DNA of 64,000 nt from CAVONV01 sp963697355 (GTDB taxonomy: Bacteria > Acidobacteriota > Vicinamibacteria > Marinacidobacterales > DATDRI01), in contig CAVONV010000032.1 in NCBI GenBank assembly GCA_963697355.1, forward strand, positions 372,001 through 436,000, in the 5' to 3' direction. The position numbers were made by a program, and so were the translations under genes. Each line of letters starts with the position of its first letter. The first letter of the stretch is position 1. The notes under the pieces are model-generated. The model had not been told where the DNA came from and did no database searches. It was given only the letters and a program-made list of their open reading frames with translations. This document shows, in pieces, positions 27,011-36,425 of the stretch.

Positions 27011-27382
27011 TCAAGGCCGAGTTTCTTGAGCCGACAGAAGTTTCTTGGAGCGAGCGGCTCCCACGAGATGTTCCAAACGGCGGGCTTCCGCGCGACCGAC
27101 CTCGGCACCGAACTCGGTCAACCGGTAGTAGCGTCGGCGCTCATCATCGATTTCCGGATCGGGCCGTCGGTCGGACTCTTCGATCAATCCTCGAGACAGC
27201 ATGGTTCGAAGTGTGCGATAGAGATTGCCTGGCAGTAGCTTCTTCCCGTCTCCCATCCGTGTTTCAAGCTCTTTGGCGATGCTCCACCCGTGCCGCTCAC
27301 CATCCATCAACAACAAGATGATATGGAAGACGATGGGCTTGACGGGCAGCTGCGCTCGGGGGTCAGGTTTGTCTTTCGTCAA
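27011..27382 (-). CDS. PadR-family transcriptional repressor
   Basis: Protein of 123 residues with a TTG start at 27382 preceded by GGAGGGAGAAA. Winged-helix PadR signature: IVFHIILLLMDGERHGWSI, LLPGNLYRTLRTMLSRGLIE (recognition helix and wing) and RRRYYRLTEFGAEVGRAEAR. The C-terminal dimerisation helix is short. The protein probably represses its own operon with the downstream ADOP permease through the palindrome at 27396. The inducer is unknown. Confidence 0.92.
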   Translation of the reverse strand: MTKDKPDPRAQLPVKPIVFHIILLLMDGERHGWSIAKELETRMGDGKKLLPGNLYRTLRTMLSRGLIEESDRRPDPEIDDERRRYYRLTEFGAEVGRAEARRLEHLVGAARSKKLLSAQETRP

Positions 27383-27395
27383 TTTCTCCCTCCAA

Positions 27396-27431
27396 ATAGA
27401 ATCATATTGATTCTATCCATTTTGATTCTAT
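27396..27431. promoter_or_regulatory. PadR operator: perfect palindrome plus third half-site
   Basis: ATAGAATCA (27396-27404) and TGATTCTAT (27408-27416) form a perfect 9-bp inverted repeat with a 3-bp centre. A third identical half-site TGATTCTAT lies at 27423-27431, 15 bp after the second. The palindrome covers a possible -10 (TATGAT on the minus strand, 27401-27406) about 20 bp upstream of the padR start, so autorepression is expected. Confidence 0.75.
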
Positions 27432-27440
27432 AACGCAAAT

Positions 27441-27500
27441 CCGGGACAGCCCCCAGTGAAAGTCCAATAGAAACAATCTGTTAGGTAGGGACAGTCCCCA
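27441..27500. repeat. GGGGAC-type hairpin repeat, copy 3 (degenerate)
   Basis: Two GGGACAG-containing arms (near 27443-27455 and 27488-27500) separated by about 32 bases. The arms no longer pair perfectly with each other, so this looks like a decayed member of the family. It lies between the PadR operator and the second ADOP gene. Confidence 0.6.
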
Positions 27501-27593
27501 TTTTTATGGCGGATTTGTGGAACCTCTGACTCTGGAATTGCGTTCGGATATAAGAGCTCAACATGTGGCAAGCTGTATGGGACAGGTGAACCA

Positions 27594-30077
27594 ATGAGCA
27601 CATTGCTTCAAGATATTCGCTTCGCACTTCGAACGTTGGTCAAAAGCCCCGGATTCACCGCAGTAGCGGTCCTTTCCATCGGCCTCGGTATCGGTGCCGT
27701 GAGCGCCGTCTTCAATCTCGCCAACCTACTTTTTTTGCGCCCCTTGCCGGTAGAAAGCTCAGAGGAGCTCGTTTTCGTCTACAACCAGGTCCCGGACGCT
27801 CCCTACCCTTACGACCTTTCTTATCCGGACTACAAAGACTACCGGGATGGCAACCCCGTCTTCTCCGGGTTGGCAGCCTACAAACCTCGAGCGCTCAACA
27901 TGAGCGCTGACGGACAAAACGAACGGATCTATGGAGAGATTGTCACGGGGAATTACTTCGACGTGCTTGGCGTTGAGGCCCGGCTGGGTCGAACGTTCCT
28001 TCCCGAAGAGGACCAAGCTCCCGGACGGTCTCCCGTCGCTGTCTTGAATCATACCTTTTGGGAAAATCGGCTGGGTGCTCGTCGCGACGTCATTGGAGAA
28101 ACTCTCCGTCTCAATGGAGTGAACTATACGGTTGTGGGTGTCGCGCCCGAGGGTTTTTCGGGTCTCTTTGTGACCGGCTTTTCGCCCGCTCTGTGGGTCC
28201 CCGTGATGATGTCCAACGAGGTATCACCAGGCTCGGGTGATGAGATGCTCGAGCTTCGTGACCGACGTTGGCTCCGAGTCGTTGGAAGACTCAAACCCGG
28301 AGTGAGTGTCGACGAGGCTCGCTCAGCAATGACCACGATGGCCCAGCAGCTCGAGCTTCAGTATCCTGCATCCAACAAGGGAGTAGGCATACAGATCTAT
28401 CCCGAACGTGAAGCCCGCCCGGCGCCCGGCTCCGCACGTATCTTAGCGCTCGCCATGACGGTTTTCATGGCCATCGTCGGCATGGTGCTTCTCATCGCCT
28501 GCGCCAACGTCGCCAACCTCTTGTTGGCTCGTGCCACCGGGCGAACCCGGGAAATCGCCATGAGATTGGCCTTGGGAGCTTCACGGTGGCGGCTCATACA
28601 ACAAATGCTGACCGAGAGCGTCTTACTGGCCATCTTGGGCGGTGTGACCGGACTCCTACTTGCTGTCTGGGGAGGACGTCTACTCGCAGGCATCGAGTTG
28701 CCCACAGACGTCCCTTTCCTCTTCGATCTCAGTCCAGATGCTCGACTACTGGGTTTTACCTTTGCCCTCTCTTTGCTGACGGGTGTCGTCTTTGGATTGG
28801 TCCCGGCGCTTCGACTATCTCGGCCCGATTTGATTCCTGCACTAAAAGGTGAAGGGACCGGCGTGGCGGCCGGTGGTTCTCGATCTCGCCTGCGAAGTGC
28901 TTTGGTCATCGCCCAAGTCGCTGTCTCATTGGTGGTACTGGTGGGTGCCGGACTGTTTCTGCGAAGCCTTCAGAATAGTGCCGACATCGACCCGGGATTC
29001 GAATCCGACCGTATGCTTCTCATGTCTCTCGAGCCCGCACTCAACGGCTACGACGCAACGCAACAGGAGCAGTTCTATCGCCGTCTCACGGAGCGGGCAG
29101 AATCGATTTCAGGTGTGGAATCGGCCTCGTTCGCCGGGCCGCTGCCTCTGGGCTTCATAGCCGAGTCCGTGGGGGTGATCATCGAAGGCCGAGAGGTCAG
29201 AGAGGAGGAAGAGGAGCTCACGATCCTGAACAGTCTCGTGGGCCCTAACTACTTCGAGACGATGAAGACACCCATCCTTCGAGGTCGCGGATTCAATGAG
29301 CGTGACGATCAAAATGGCCGACCCGTCGTGGTCATCAACGAAACGATGGCGGAGCGGTTTTGGCCCGATCAGAATCCATTGGGTAAGCGATTTCAGCTCA
29401 CCGGACCCTTGGCCGAAAGGAGCCCCGACAGGGCCCTCGTGGAAGTCGTCGGTGTCGCGGCCGACGGCAAGTATCGCTCCCTCGGTGAATCTCCGACGGC
29501 CTATATGTTCTTACCCTTGTATCAAAGGCCGGCAACGAATGCTGTTACCCTGTTGATAAGAACGGCTGGACCTCCATTTCAGGCAGCGGGGCCGATTCGC
29601 GCCGAGATCCACACCATCGACGAGAACCTTCCCATCTTCAATGTTCAAACGATGAGCGAGCACATGAGCGGCACCCTCATGGGCGCGCGGATCGCAGCCA
29701 GTGTCATAGGCACCTTCGGTTTACTGGGCCTGCTGCTCGCCGCCGTGGGAATCTACGGCCTGCTGTCCTACGCGGTCAGTCAGCGGAGCCGCGAGATAGG
29801 TCTCCGCATGGCACTAGGGGCCAAACGTCTCGATACGATCCAACTCGTCGTGGGTCGCGGCATGGCGTTGACGGCGATGGGAATCGTCATCGGATTAGCG
29901 GGAGCCGTCGCTGTAACGCGGGTTGCCTCGAGCTTGCTCTACGGTGTCAGTGCCACCGATCCTCTGATCTTCGCCACCGTGTCGGCGATTCTTGTAGCCG
30001 TCAGTCTCGTCGCCGCCACCGTCCCCGCATGGAGAGCCATGCGGGTGGACCCCATGGTGTCGCTTCGTTGTGAATAA
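27594..30077 (+). CDS. ADOP-type MacB/FtsX permease (second copy)
   Basis: Protein of 827 residues starting at ATG 27594 (AGGTGAACCA upstream). It shares the duplicated permease architecture of its divergent neighbour (LLQDIRFALRTLVKSPGFTA, LSIGLGIGAVSAVFNLANLL, LLARATGRTREIAMRLALGA, LLSYAVSQRSREIGLRMALG, AWRAMRVDPMVSLRCE) but lacks the N-terminal FLFPADFRKAFGDEM segment. The sequences are clearly diverged, so this is an older paralogue rather than a recent duplicate. No ATPase is nearby. Confidence 0.92.
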   Translation: MSTLLQDIRFALRTLVKSPGFTAVAVLSIGLGIGAVSAVFNLANLLFLRPLPVESSEELVFVYNQVPDAPYPYDLSYPDYKDYRDGNPVFSGLAAYKPRALNMSADGQNERIYGEIVTGNYFDVLGVEARLGRTFLPEEDQAPGRSPVAVLNHTFWENRLGARRDVIGETLRLNGVNYTVVGVAPEGFSGLFVTGFSPALWVPVMMSNEVSPGSGDEMLELRDRRWLRVVGRLKPGVSVDEARSAMTTMAQQLELQYPASNKGVGIQIYPEREARPAPGSARILALAMTVFMAIVGMVLLIACANVANLLLARATGRTREIAMRLALGASRWRLIQQMLTESVLLAILGGVTGLLLAVWGGRLLAGIELPTDVPFLFDLSPDARLLGFTFALSLLTGVVFGLVPALRLSRPDLIPALKGEGTGVAAGGSRSRLRSALVIAQVAVSLVVLVGAGLFLRSLQNSADIDPGFESDRMLLMSLEPALNGYDATQQEQFYRRLTERAESISGVESASFAGPLPLGFIAESVGVIIEGREVREEEEELTILNSLVGPNYFETMKTPILRGRGFNERDDQNGRPVVVINETMAERFWPDQNPLGKRFQLTGPLAERSPDRALVEVVGVAADGKYRSLGESPTAYMFLPLYQRPATNAVTLLIRTAGPPFQAAGPIRAEIHTIDENLPIFNVQTMSEHMSGTLMGARIAASVIGTFGLLGLLLAAVGIYGLLSYAVSQRSREIGLRMALGAKRLDTIQLVVGRGMALTAMGIVIGLAGAVAVTRVASSLLYGVSATDPLIFATVSAILVAVSLVAATVPAWRAMRVDPMVSLRCE

Positions 30078-30176
30078 GCGAGCGGCGCGACGAGAACGAC
30101 GAATTTGCCTGATGATCGCCAAGAAGACCACCCTGTACACGCCATCAGGCAAGTGATCGAAAGAAGAGGGTGTCAT

Positions 30177-33100
30177 CTATTGCGTGGAGCTTTCTTCCTC
30201 TTCTTTCTCCTTCTCGGGCTGGGGAGGTCGCGGGCGATTCATACTGAGATGGACGCCACCCCAAAACACCGTACCTTTCCGATCGACCTTGTGATCACCA
30301 TCCACCAGATACTCTAGCGCGGCTTTGTTCCATTCGAGACCCGCCGTGGCCATGATCCGCATCCATTCGCCGTGTGCGGTCTCGTCCGGCGCTTCCGTCC
30401 CACCGGACCAAATCGTGACTCGTGGGTTGTACCCCCGTCGACGGGACCCCGGCGATGGCTCCGCCCTTGCACCTTTGAGTGGCATGTAGATCAACACGTC
30501 ATCGGTCATGTCGACTTTGTAGGTCTCGTCGTCGAACTGGACCCCGTAGCGTTCGTGCCGAGCGTAGTTGCGCTGGTTCATCGCGACGACGTCCGGGTCC
30601 GAATTGATCCCCTTTGTGATGTAATCACGGATCTTGAAAGCCGCCTTCTTGTGCTCCGGAAACTGTGGATCGTCCAGGTATCCAAAACCGGGGATGAACC
30701 ATCCTTTGTTCATACTCCAATTGCGTTCGGTCATGCGACCTCTTCGGACGAGGCCATCGAACTCGGAGAAGAGCTGCACCACTTGATGCGATGGGTATCC
30801 GTGAGGGTTGAGGAAAATGTCGGGGAGCCATGTGTTCCAGAGCCGGGGCCGGATCGTCGCTTCCGGATAGATCGGCAGGGCCTGGTTCTCGTCCGACGTT
30901 GCATCCATGCCGAGCGGCCCAAGATAGCCGGCGTGCAAAATGAGCTCCGGAGTAATCTTGTAGAGGTCGTAGGCAAGTTGTGCACCGTCCGCATTCGTCA
31001 CCGGATGGATAACCACGTTCACTTTCTTGAGGTTCTCCTTGTACTCCGGATCCGTTAGGAGCATTTCCGCCCATTTGAGGATATGGCTCGTCGAAGATAC
31101 CTCGTTCGCATGCTGCCTTCCGGAGTTCACGATGGTCGGCTTGAGTGTCGTCGCCTTGGCGTGGGACCAATGGGAAGCCTCGATAGGAGGCATGAGATCC
31201 GCGGCCCAGATCTCCTGGCCAAGGTAGCTCTCACCGATCTTGTAAGCGGTCATCTCTGGAAAGGTGGACATCTTCGCCAAGACTTCGTGTGCTTCACGCG
31301 GCGGCATGGGCGTTTCCCACTGGACCAAATTCTCACCTTTGTAGGAATAACCCGCGGGAAGGAGTTTCCGTATGTCCGGCAAAGGCTCGGGTTGACCATT
31401 CGGTTCGAGCTCAGCCACGGCTTGAGTCTCGGGATCGACGTCGTGCTCCCATCCGGCCGCGATTTGCAGTACGCCAAGGTCGTGATAAGAAAGAGCCTCG
31501 GAGTACATGCCCGCCGAGCGAAGTTCCTGCAGATTCGAGAGCGCGGCCTTGACTTGCGTCGCGGAAATCATGAGAGCGTCCACTTGCTCGGCACGGGCTC
31601 GCTTGATGAGCTCTTTGCGCTCGTCGTTCTCGGTGTCGACTTTGACTCGGACGTGAAGACGTTCTATACCGTCGCTCCCGTCCCGAACCCAAGCCGCAAG
31701 CGCTTCCGGCCGCTCCATCGTCACCTTGGGTACGTCCAGCCGCGCCTTGCCGACGTGCCCGTTCCGCTCTTTGTACTCGATGGCCACCGCCGGGCGTGAC
31801 GTAGCGAAACCGGTGAACGTGATCTTGGCTTGCCCGGCTTTCCCGTCGCTCTTGGGTTTCATCACAGGGATCACTCGGCCAACGTAGGTCAGTTCCTCAC
31901 CCCTCGCATTGCGGCCCAAGAGCCGGAAAAAGAGCAACGACCCAAAGTAAATCTCTTCATGGAGCGCGTCCATCGGAGAGATGAGCTCCTTGTCCACCCC
32001 AATCAGGTAGTCCGGCTCGCTCAACGACAGCTCGACCATGAGCTTTCCAAAATAGGGCGCGTCTTGGCCGTTTCCTCGGGGGTTCCCCTCGTGCAGCTTC
32101 ATGATGTGGTCGTAGGCTGCCGGCAATGTCTTTTCTTGATAGATGTCCCAAAAGCGCTCAGCATCGGTGATGATCCGCTGATCGGCGAGAACATCGTCTC
32201 GAACCTTGGCATAGACCCATCCCGTCGTGACGCGTACCTTCTCGTAGTCTTGGAACCGATCTGCGTAGGGACGAAGGACATATTTGGGCTCGAATGTCTC
32301 GCGTAAGATCTCCTGACCGCTCGTATCCATGGCAATGACTTCATAAGTCGTTGATCCGATGGGTGTTTTTTCGAACTGGACCTTCTCCAGATCGACGCCG
32401 AGCTCTTTGGCCAGAACCTCGTCGATGGGAAAAATTTCCTTCAACCACCGGATCGGCGTGGTCATGGCTTGTTGCGGCCACTCCTTCGGAGGTCCGCACT
32501 CGGCAAAACGAATGGTGATTTTTCCGATGGATTGTCCTTGAAGCCTCGGACGCACCGAGTCGTAGAGCCAGCTATAGCCTTGTTTATAAGCAGAAAGGAC
32601 TCTGAGATCGAGATCCTCTTCGCGGACACCTTTTTCCGCAAGCTGCGCGCGGATCCCTTGCTCGATCTCCGCTCGGATCTCCGGCGGCTCGCTCAAACGA
32701 ACTTCAATGATCGTCTGCCTGTTCTTTCTGACTTTCGGCAAGATCCGAGTGCGGAACACCTGCCAGAAATCATCGACCTCCGAAGAAATGGGGATGTCTT
32801 CTTCGAGAAGCACCTGGGCTTTCTCCACGTCCCGGTTGTCGATGGTCACGTCCAGCGTCCCCGCCCCTAGCGAGGCGGCTTTCTGCCGAACCAATCCTTC
32901 GAGACCCTCGGCCGTCTTTTCCAGAGATACCAGAACGTGAGCCGATTCCAGATCCTTACCCGAGAGATCTGCGATCAGCTGATCGAGCTTGTACATCGCG
33001 ATAGTCGCCTGACCCGCGGGGGAGCGCCCTGAGAAGAAACGCCATATGTCGAGCTCGATATCGTCGATAGTCGTGCGGTCTTTGCCGCGCTCCCAGACGT

Positions 33101-34418
33101 TCGGGAAATACTCCGCCACTTGCTTGATCGCTCGATCCAGACCCTGTGCATCGCCGCCGGTGATGACGACAGCGCTCTTTTTGCCGAACGCTTTGGGGAC
33201 GACTTGAATGTAGCCCTGGCCCGGCTCGAGCGTGGGTAGCGACACCTTTTCGTCTTCGACAAGCTGTTTCACGATGGGATGCTCGACGCCGATGAGCACG
33301 AGCGTAGGTGCTTTCTTGGGATCCTCGAGCGTCTCCGCTGGCTCGGCGATGGGTAGGACGACGCCGGTCGCCTCCAAACCCAGGCGTGCCGCCAAATCCA
33401 TTGTCGCTTCCACGCCGTCACCCGAAGGGCTCAGGAGTACGTCGATCCGGTCGGGAATGTCGTTCCGGTCGGAGTCACCCAGAAAACCGTCATTCGAGTA
33501 TATGCTCGACAGATCCAGTTTCTCTTTTGCGCCCGAGCCCGGACGAGCCGGAATGGGACCGCCTTCATCTTCGGGCTCGACACGCGGGACGTTCACGCCC
33601 GTCGGTGAAGCACCCGGCGCGGACAAAACGACCCGGAGCACCTTGGTGCCTTCATACGATAACGGCGGCTCATCCACGGATTCGCCGGATCCGGCGCGGC
33701 GGGCAACGCTTCTCAAAGCGCGGTGAGCCGTTCTTTGTGCGGCGGCGGTCTCTAGCTCGACCGCGACCACCAACCGCTCAAAGGCATCTTCTCCACTCTT
33801 GACGTGAACCGACTCGATATGGACCTCCTCGGCCTCGACCCCTTGGTCCGACAAAAAGGTCTCGAGCTCTTTCGTCACATCCTCGAGCGTTTTCCCTTTC
33901 GGAGCTCCGAGATGAGGTAACTTCCCGGCAAGAGCCATTGCAGCAGACCGCGTTCCGGAATCATCCGCTCCGGCGACGACGACCCAGTCCTTTTCACCAC
34001 TCGAAACGAAACGAACGACTCCTTCACCCGCCGCGAGTCCCTCCATCCCCACAGCGGAGGGCTCGAGCCCCGCCCGTTCGACCGCGGCAGAGCCGACCAG
34101 AATGCCGAGCCCCTCCGTATTCAAATCGGTGGACACGGGAAGGTCCATGGCCATGGTCTCGTAACCGAGGCGGGCCGCAATGTCGGCGGCGGCGGCGACG
34201 TCACTTGTCGAAGGACTGTCACCGAGAATGAGGGTCGCCCGGACATAGTCGACGACATCGTCCCCGTTACGATCTTGAAAGACCGGTCCCGTCGTGAATA
34301 GGGAATCCAATCCGGCGAGAGACCCCGTGGGACTTGCTTGATATTCGCCCGCACCCTGAACCAGTACGGCACAAAGAAAGATGAAACCGACCCGCACCGA
34401 ACTTTTTCGAATCCTCAT
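30177..34418 (-). CDS. Very large secreted M14-type zinc carboxypeptidase-like protein
   Basis: Protein of 1413 residues with a signal peptide (VRVGFIFLCAVLVQGAG) and a GGAGGAGCGAC ribosome-binding site. Two related segments with DRNGDDVVDYV and DSDRNDIPDRID, each followed by AARLG and a nearby LP pair (about residues 38-100 and 305-370), look like a duplicated, possibly calcium-binding module. A long middle region follows. The C-terminal third is an M14 peptidase: zinc motif NSGRQHANEVSSTSHIL (HxxE), HPVTNADG, and FLNPHGYPSHQ with the third ligand. It probably cleaves extracellular peptides or cell-wall stems. The tail PQPEKEKEEEESS is highly acidic. Confidence 0.85.
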   Translation of the reverse strand: MRIRKSSVRVGFIFLCAVLVQGAGEYQASPTGSLAGLDSLFTTGPVFQDRNGDDVVDYVRATLILGDSPSTSDVAAAADIAARLGYETMAMDLPVSTDLNTEGLGILVGSAAVERAGLEPSAVGMEGLAAGEGVVRFVSSGEKDWVVVAGADDSGTRSAAMALAGKLPHLGAPKGKTLEDVTKELETFLSDQGVEAEEVHIESVHVKSGEDAFERLVVAVELETAAAQRTAHRALRSVARRAGSGESVDEPPLSYEGTKVLRVVLSAPGASPTGVNVPRVEPEDEGGPIPARPGSGAKEKLDLSSIYSNDGFLGDSDRNDIPDRIDVLLSPSGDGVEATMDLAARLGLEATGVVLPIAEPAETLEDPKKAPTLVLIGVEHPIVKQLVEDEKVSLPTLEPGQGYIQVVPKAFGKKSAVVITGGDAQGLDRAIKQVAEYFPNVWERGKDRTTIDDIELDIWRFFSGRSPAGQATIAMYKLDQLIADLSGKDLESAHVLVSLEKTAEGLEGLVRQKAASLGAGTLDVTIDNRDVEKAQVLLEEDIPISSEVDDFWQVFRTRILPKVRKNRQTIIEVRLSEPPEIRAEIEQGIRAQLAEKGVREEDLDLRVLSAYKQGYSWLYDSVRPRLQGQSIGKITIRFAECGPPKEWPQQAMTTPIRWLKEIFPIDEVLAKELGVDLEKVQFEKTPIGSTTYEVIAMDTSGQEILRETFEPKYVLRPYADRFQDYEKVRVTTGWVYAKVRDDVLADQRIITDAERFWDIYQEKTLPAAYDHIMKLHEGNPRGNGQDAPYFGKLMVELSLSEPDYLIGVDKELISPMDALHEEIYFGSLLFFRLLGRNARGEELTYVGRVIPVMKPKSDGKAGQAKITFTGFATSRPAVAIEYKERNGHVGKARLDVPKVTMERPEALAAWVRDGSDGIERLHVRVKVDTENDERKELIKRARAEQVDALMISATQVKAALSNLQELRSAGMYSEALSYHDLGVLQIAAGWEHDVDPETQAVAELEPNGQPEPLPDIRKLLPAGYSYKGENLVQWETPMPPREAHEVLAKMSTFPEMTAYKIGESYLGQEIWAADLMPPIEASHWSHAKATTLKPTIVNSGRQHANEVSSTSHILKWAEMLLTDPEYKENLKKVNVVIHPVTNADGAQLAYDLYKITPELILHAGYLGPLGMDATSDENQALPIYPEATIRPRLWNTWLPDIFLNPHGYPSHQVVQLFSEFDGLVRRGRMTERNWSMNKGWFIPGFGYLDDPQFPEHKKAAFKIRDYITKGINSDPDVVAMNQRNYARHERYGVQFDDETYKVDMTDDVLIYMPLKGARAEPSPGSRRRGYNPRVTIWSGGTEAPDETAHGEWMRIMATAGLEWNKAALEYLVDGDHKVDRKGTVFWGGVHLSMNRPRPPQPEKEKEEEESSTQ

Positions 34419-34463
34419 GTCGCTCCTCCATCAGGAGAGGCTCGCCGAAGTCGGAGGGCGGAA

Positions 34464-35603
34464 CTAGAAGAGCTTTTGAAAATAGGAAAGGAAATACCCA
34501 CCGGCAACGGCAGAGCCGATCACACCCGCGACGTTCGCACCCATGGCGTGCATCAGCAAGTAGCTTTTCTTACTTTCCAGCTGACCCATGTGTTGAACGA
34601 TGCGAGCACTCATGGGAACGGCGGAGACCCCGGCCGCTCCCAGCATCGGATTAAATGGCTCTTTGGAAAGCCAACTCATGATCTTTCCCAAAACGACCCC
34701 ACCGGCGGTACCGACTGCAAAAGCTGCAAGTCCGAGAAACAAGACCAACAACGTCTGCGTGTGGAGGACTCTATCCGCCGGCATCGATGCTCCGATCCCC
34801 AGCATCAACAGAATCGTGATGATGTTGATCAACTCGTTTTGAGCGGTCTCAGAGAGTCGTTCCACAACACCGCTTTCCCTGAAAAGGTTACCGAGGAAGA
34901 GCATCCCCACCAGCGGTGCGCTCTTGGGAATCAAAAGAATGATGATGATGGGCGCGTAGATGGAAAAGAGGATCTTCTCGAGCTGCGAGACTTTTCTCAA
35001 CACGGGCTTCATCACCAGTTGGCGTTCCTTCTTCGTCGTCAAGGCCCGTATGATGGGTGGTTGGATGATGGCCACCATCGCCATATAGGAATAAGCGGCC
35101 GTAGCGGTGATACCGAGGATGTTGGGAGCGAGGAGCCCCGTGGTGAATATCGTCGTCGGGCCGTCGGCTCCCCCGATGATACCGATGGCGCATGCTTCTT
35201 TGACGTTGAATCCCAGCCAAATGGCCCCGGCGAAGGAAGTGTAGATACCGATCTGCGCGGCCGCACCCAAGAGAAAGGCCCTCGGATTGGCGATCAACGG
35301 ACCGAAGTCGGTCAAGGCGCCGATGCCGAAGAATATGAACTGCGGCAGCACCGTCCAAGTATAGAGTCCGTACTTGAGGATGATCCCGAACACACCCGCC
35401 ATTCCTGGAGCGAGGTCGGGCGAGGGTTGGGTGGTAAGACCGGTGAGAGGCAGGTTAGCGAGAACCATGCCGGCGCCTATCGGTAACAGCTCGTAAGGTT
35501 CCCACTGCTTCTTTATGGCCAGGAAGATGAATCCGAGCCCGACGACGATCATGACGATATGGCCGATCGTGAGGTGAGTCAGTCCGGTCTCGATTCCCAA
35601 CAT
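34464..35603 (-). CDS. Sodium-pump decarboxylase beta subunit (OadB/GcdB/MmdB family)
   Basis: Protein of 379 residues from ATG 35603. Polytopic membrane protein with the family motifs FFGIGALTDFGPLIANP, GIIGGADGPTTIFTT, PPIIRALTTKKER and AGVSAVPMSARIVQ, ending in GSAVAGGYFLSYFQKLF. It couples decarboxylation of a carboxybiotin to export of two sodium ions. It follows the gamma-like fusion protein by 4 bp and the biotin carrier, so the three form one operon. Which acid is decarboxylated depends on the missing alpha subunit. Confidence 0.92.
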   Translation of the reverse strand: MLGIETGLTHLTIGHIVMIVVGLGFIFLAIKKQWEPYELLPIGAGMVLANLPLTGLTTQPSPDLAPGMAGVFGIILKYGLYTWTVLPQFIFFGIGALTDFGPLIANPRAFLLGAAAQIGIYTSFAGAIWLGFNVKEACAIGIIGGADGPTTIFTTGLLAPNILGITATAAYSYMAMVAIIQPPIIRALTTKKERQLVMKPVLRKVSQLEKILFSIYAPIIIILLIPKSAPLVGMLFLGNLFRESGVVERLSETAQNELINIITILLMLGIGASMPADRVLHTQTLLVLFLGLAAFAVGTAGGVVLGKIMSWLSKEPFNPMLGAAGVSAVPMSARIVQHMGQLESKKSYLLMHAMGANVAGVIGSAVAGGYFLSYFQKLF

Positions 35604-35607
35604 GGAA

Positions 35608-36174
35608 TTACTCTTTCTCCTTCTTGCTCGAGGACCTATCGCCATCCGTCTCCTTCACCACTTTGCCAATGGCCCAAGTGACGGCGGCCAACAGAGACAT
35701 GATGAAAAAGACAATTAACAAGCCGTTTCTGATAATCAGTGCAGCTTCCGGCCACATGTTGTAGGAGATTCGATAGGAAACGACTCCCAGCTTCCGGTCG
35801 CCGTTCGACTCCAGCACCAGCGTTTCCCTCACCTCGGAATACTTCGAGAAATCCGTCTCGAACACCACCACGAGATAGTCCCCGGAGCCGAAGCCTTCAT
35901 AATCTCGAACCCTCGTGACACTGAACCGTCGACGATTGTCGACGGTTCCCATCGACTCCCGCTCCGTTCTCATGCGCCCATGCCACGCGGCCTCGCTCTC
36001 ACGGGCCTTCAGTAGCGGTGACACGAGCTCATAAGTGTCTTGAAAACGTCCGGCGTCCAATTTCTCGAAGAAATCCTGACACAGAACCTGGGCTGCATCG
36101 GGAATCTCGATGTCCTGAGCGTAGAGTGCAAGCGAGCTCCATGATAAGAAGGCGAGGACTATTCTTCGATACAT
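35608..36174 (-). CDS. DUF4019 protein with OadG-like membrane tail
   Basis: Protein of 188 residues. It has a signal peptide (VLAFLSWSSLALYAQ), then a DUF4019 domain (FFEKLDAGRFQDTYELVSPL, MGTVDNRRRFSVTRVRDYEG, DYLVVVFETDFSKYSEVRET), then one membrane segment (IIRNGLLIVFFIMSLLAAVTWAIG) and a charged cytosolic tail (DGDRSSSKKEKE). Gamma subunits of sodium-pump decarboxylases are short single-span proteins in just this operon position. I infer that the tail acts as a gamma subunit and that the DUF4019 domain is a periplasmic addition. Confidence 0.72.
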   Translation of the reverse strand: MYRRIVLAFLSWSSLALYAQDIEIPDAAQVLCQDFFEKLDAGRFQDTYELVSPLLKARESEAAWHGRMRTERESMGTVDNRRRFSVTRVRDYEGFGSGDYLVVVFETDFSKYSEVRETLVLESNGDRKLGVVSYRISYNMWPEAALIIRNGLLIVFFIMSLLAAVTWAIGKVVKETDGDRSSSKKEKE

Positions 36175-36212
36175 AGCCTTAAGTGCTGGTTCTCGTCGCG
36201 GCTCGAGCGACT

Positions 36213-36425
36213 CTACTCGAGAACCGCCATTAATGTCTCTGCCTCTACGGTTTCACCTTCCTGGACATTGATTTCCTTGACGATACCCTCCCCGGGGGAG
36301 TAAACAGATATCTCCATCTTCATGGAATCCAGAACGGCCACTTCATCGTCTTCGTCAACCGAATCTCCAACCTTGACCGTCAACTTCAGTATCTTTCCTC
36401 TCATCGGTGCAACAATCTCAATCAC
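36213..36425 (-). CDS. Biotin carrier (biotin/lipoyl attachment) protein
   Basis: Protein of 70 residues with a GTG start. The whole protein is one biotinyl domain: IVAPMRGKILKLTVKVGDSV, the modification loop LDSMKMEIS with the target lysine between two methionines, and GEGIVKEINVQEGETVEAET. It carries carboxybiotin to the beta subunit encoded two genes downstream. Unusually short, because the proline/alanine linker of typical carriers is missing. Confidence 0.9.
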   Translation of the reverse strand: MIEIVAPMRGKILKLTVKVGDSVDEDDEVAVLDSMKMEISVYSPGEGIVKEINVQEGETVEAETLMAVLE

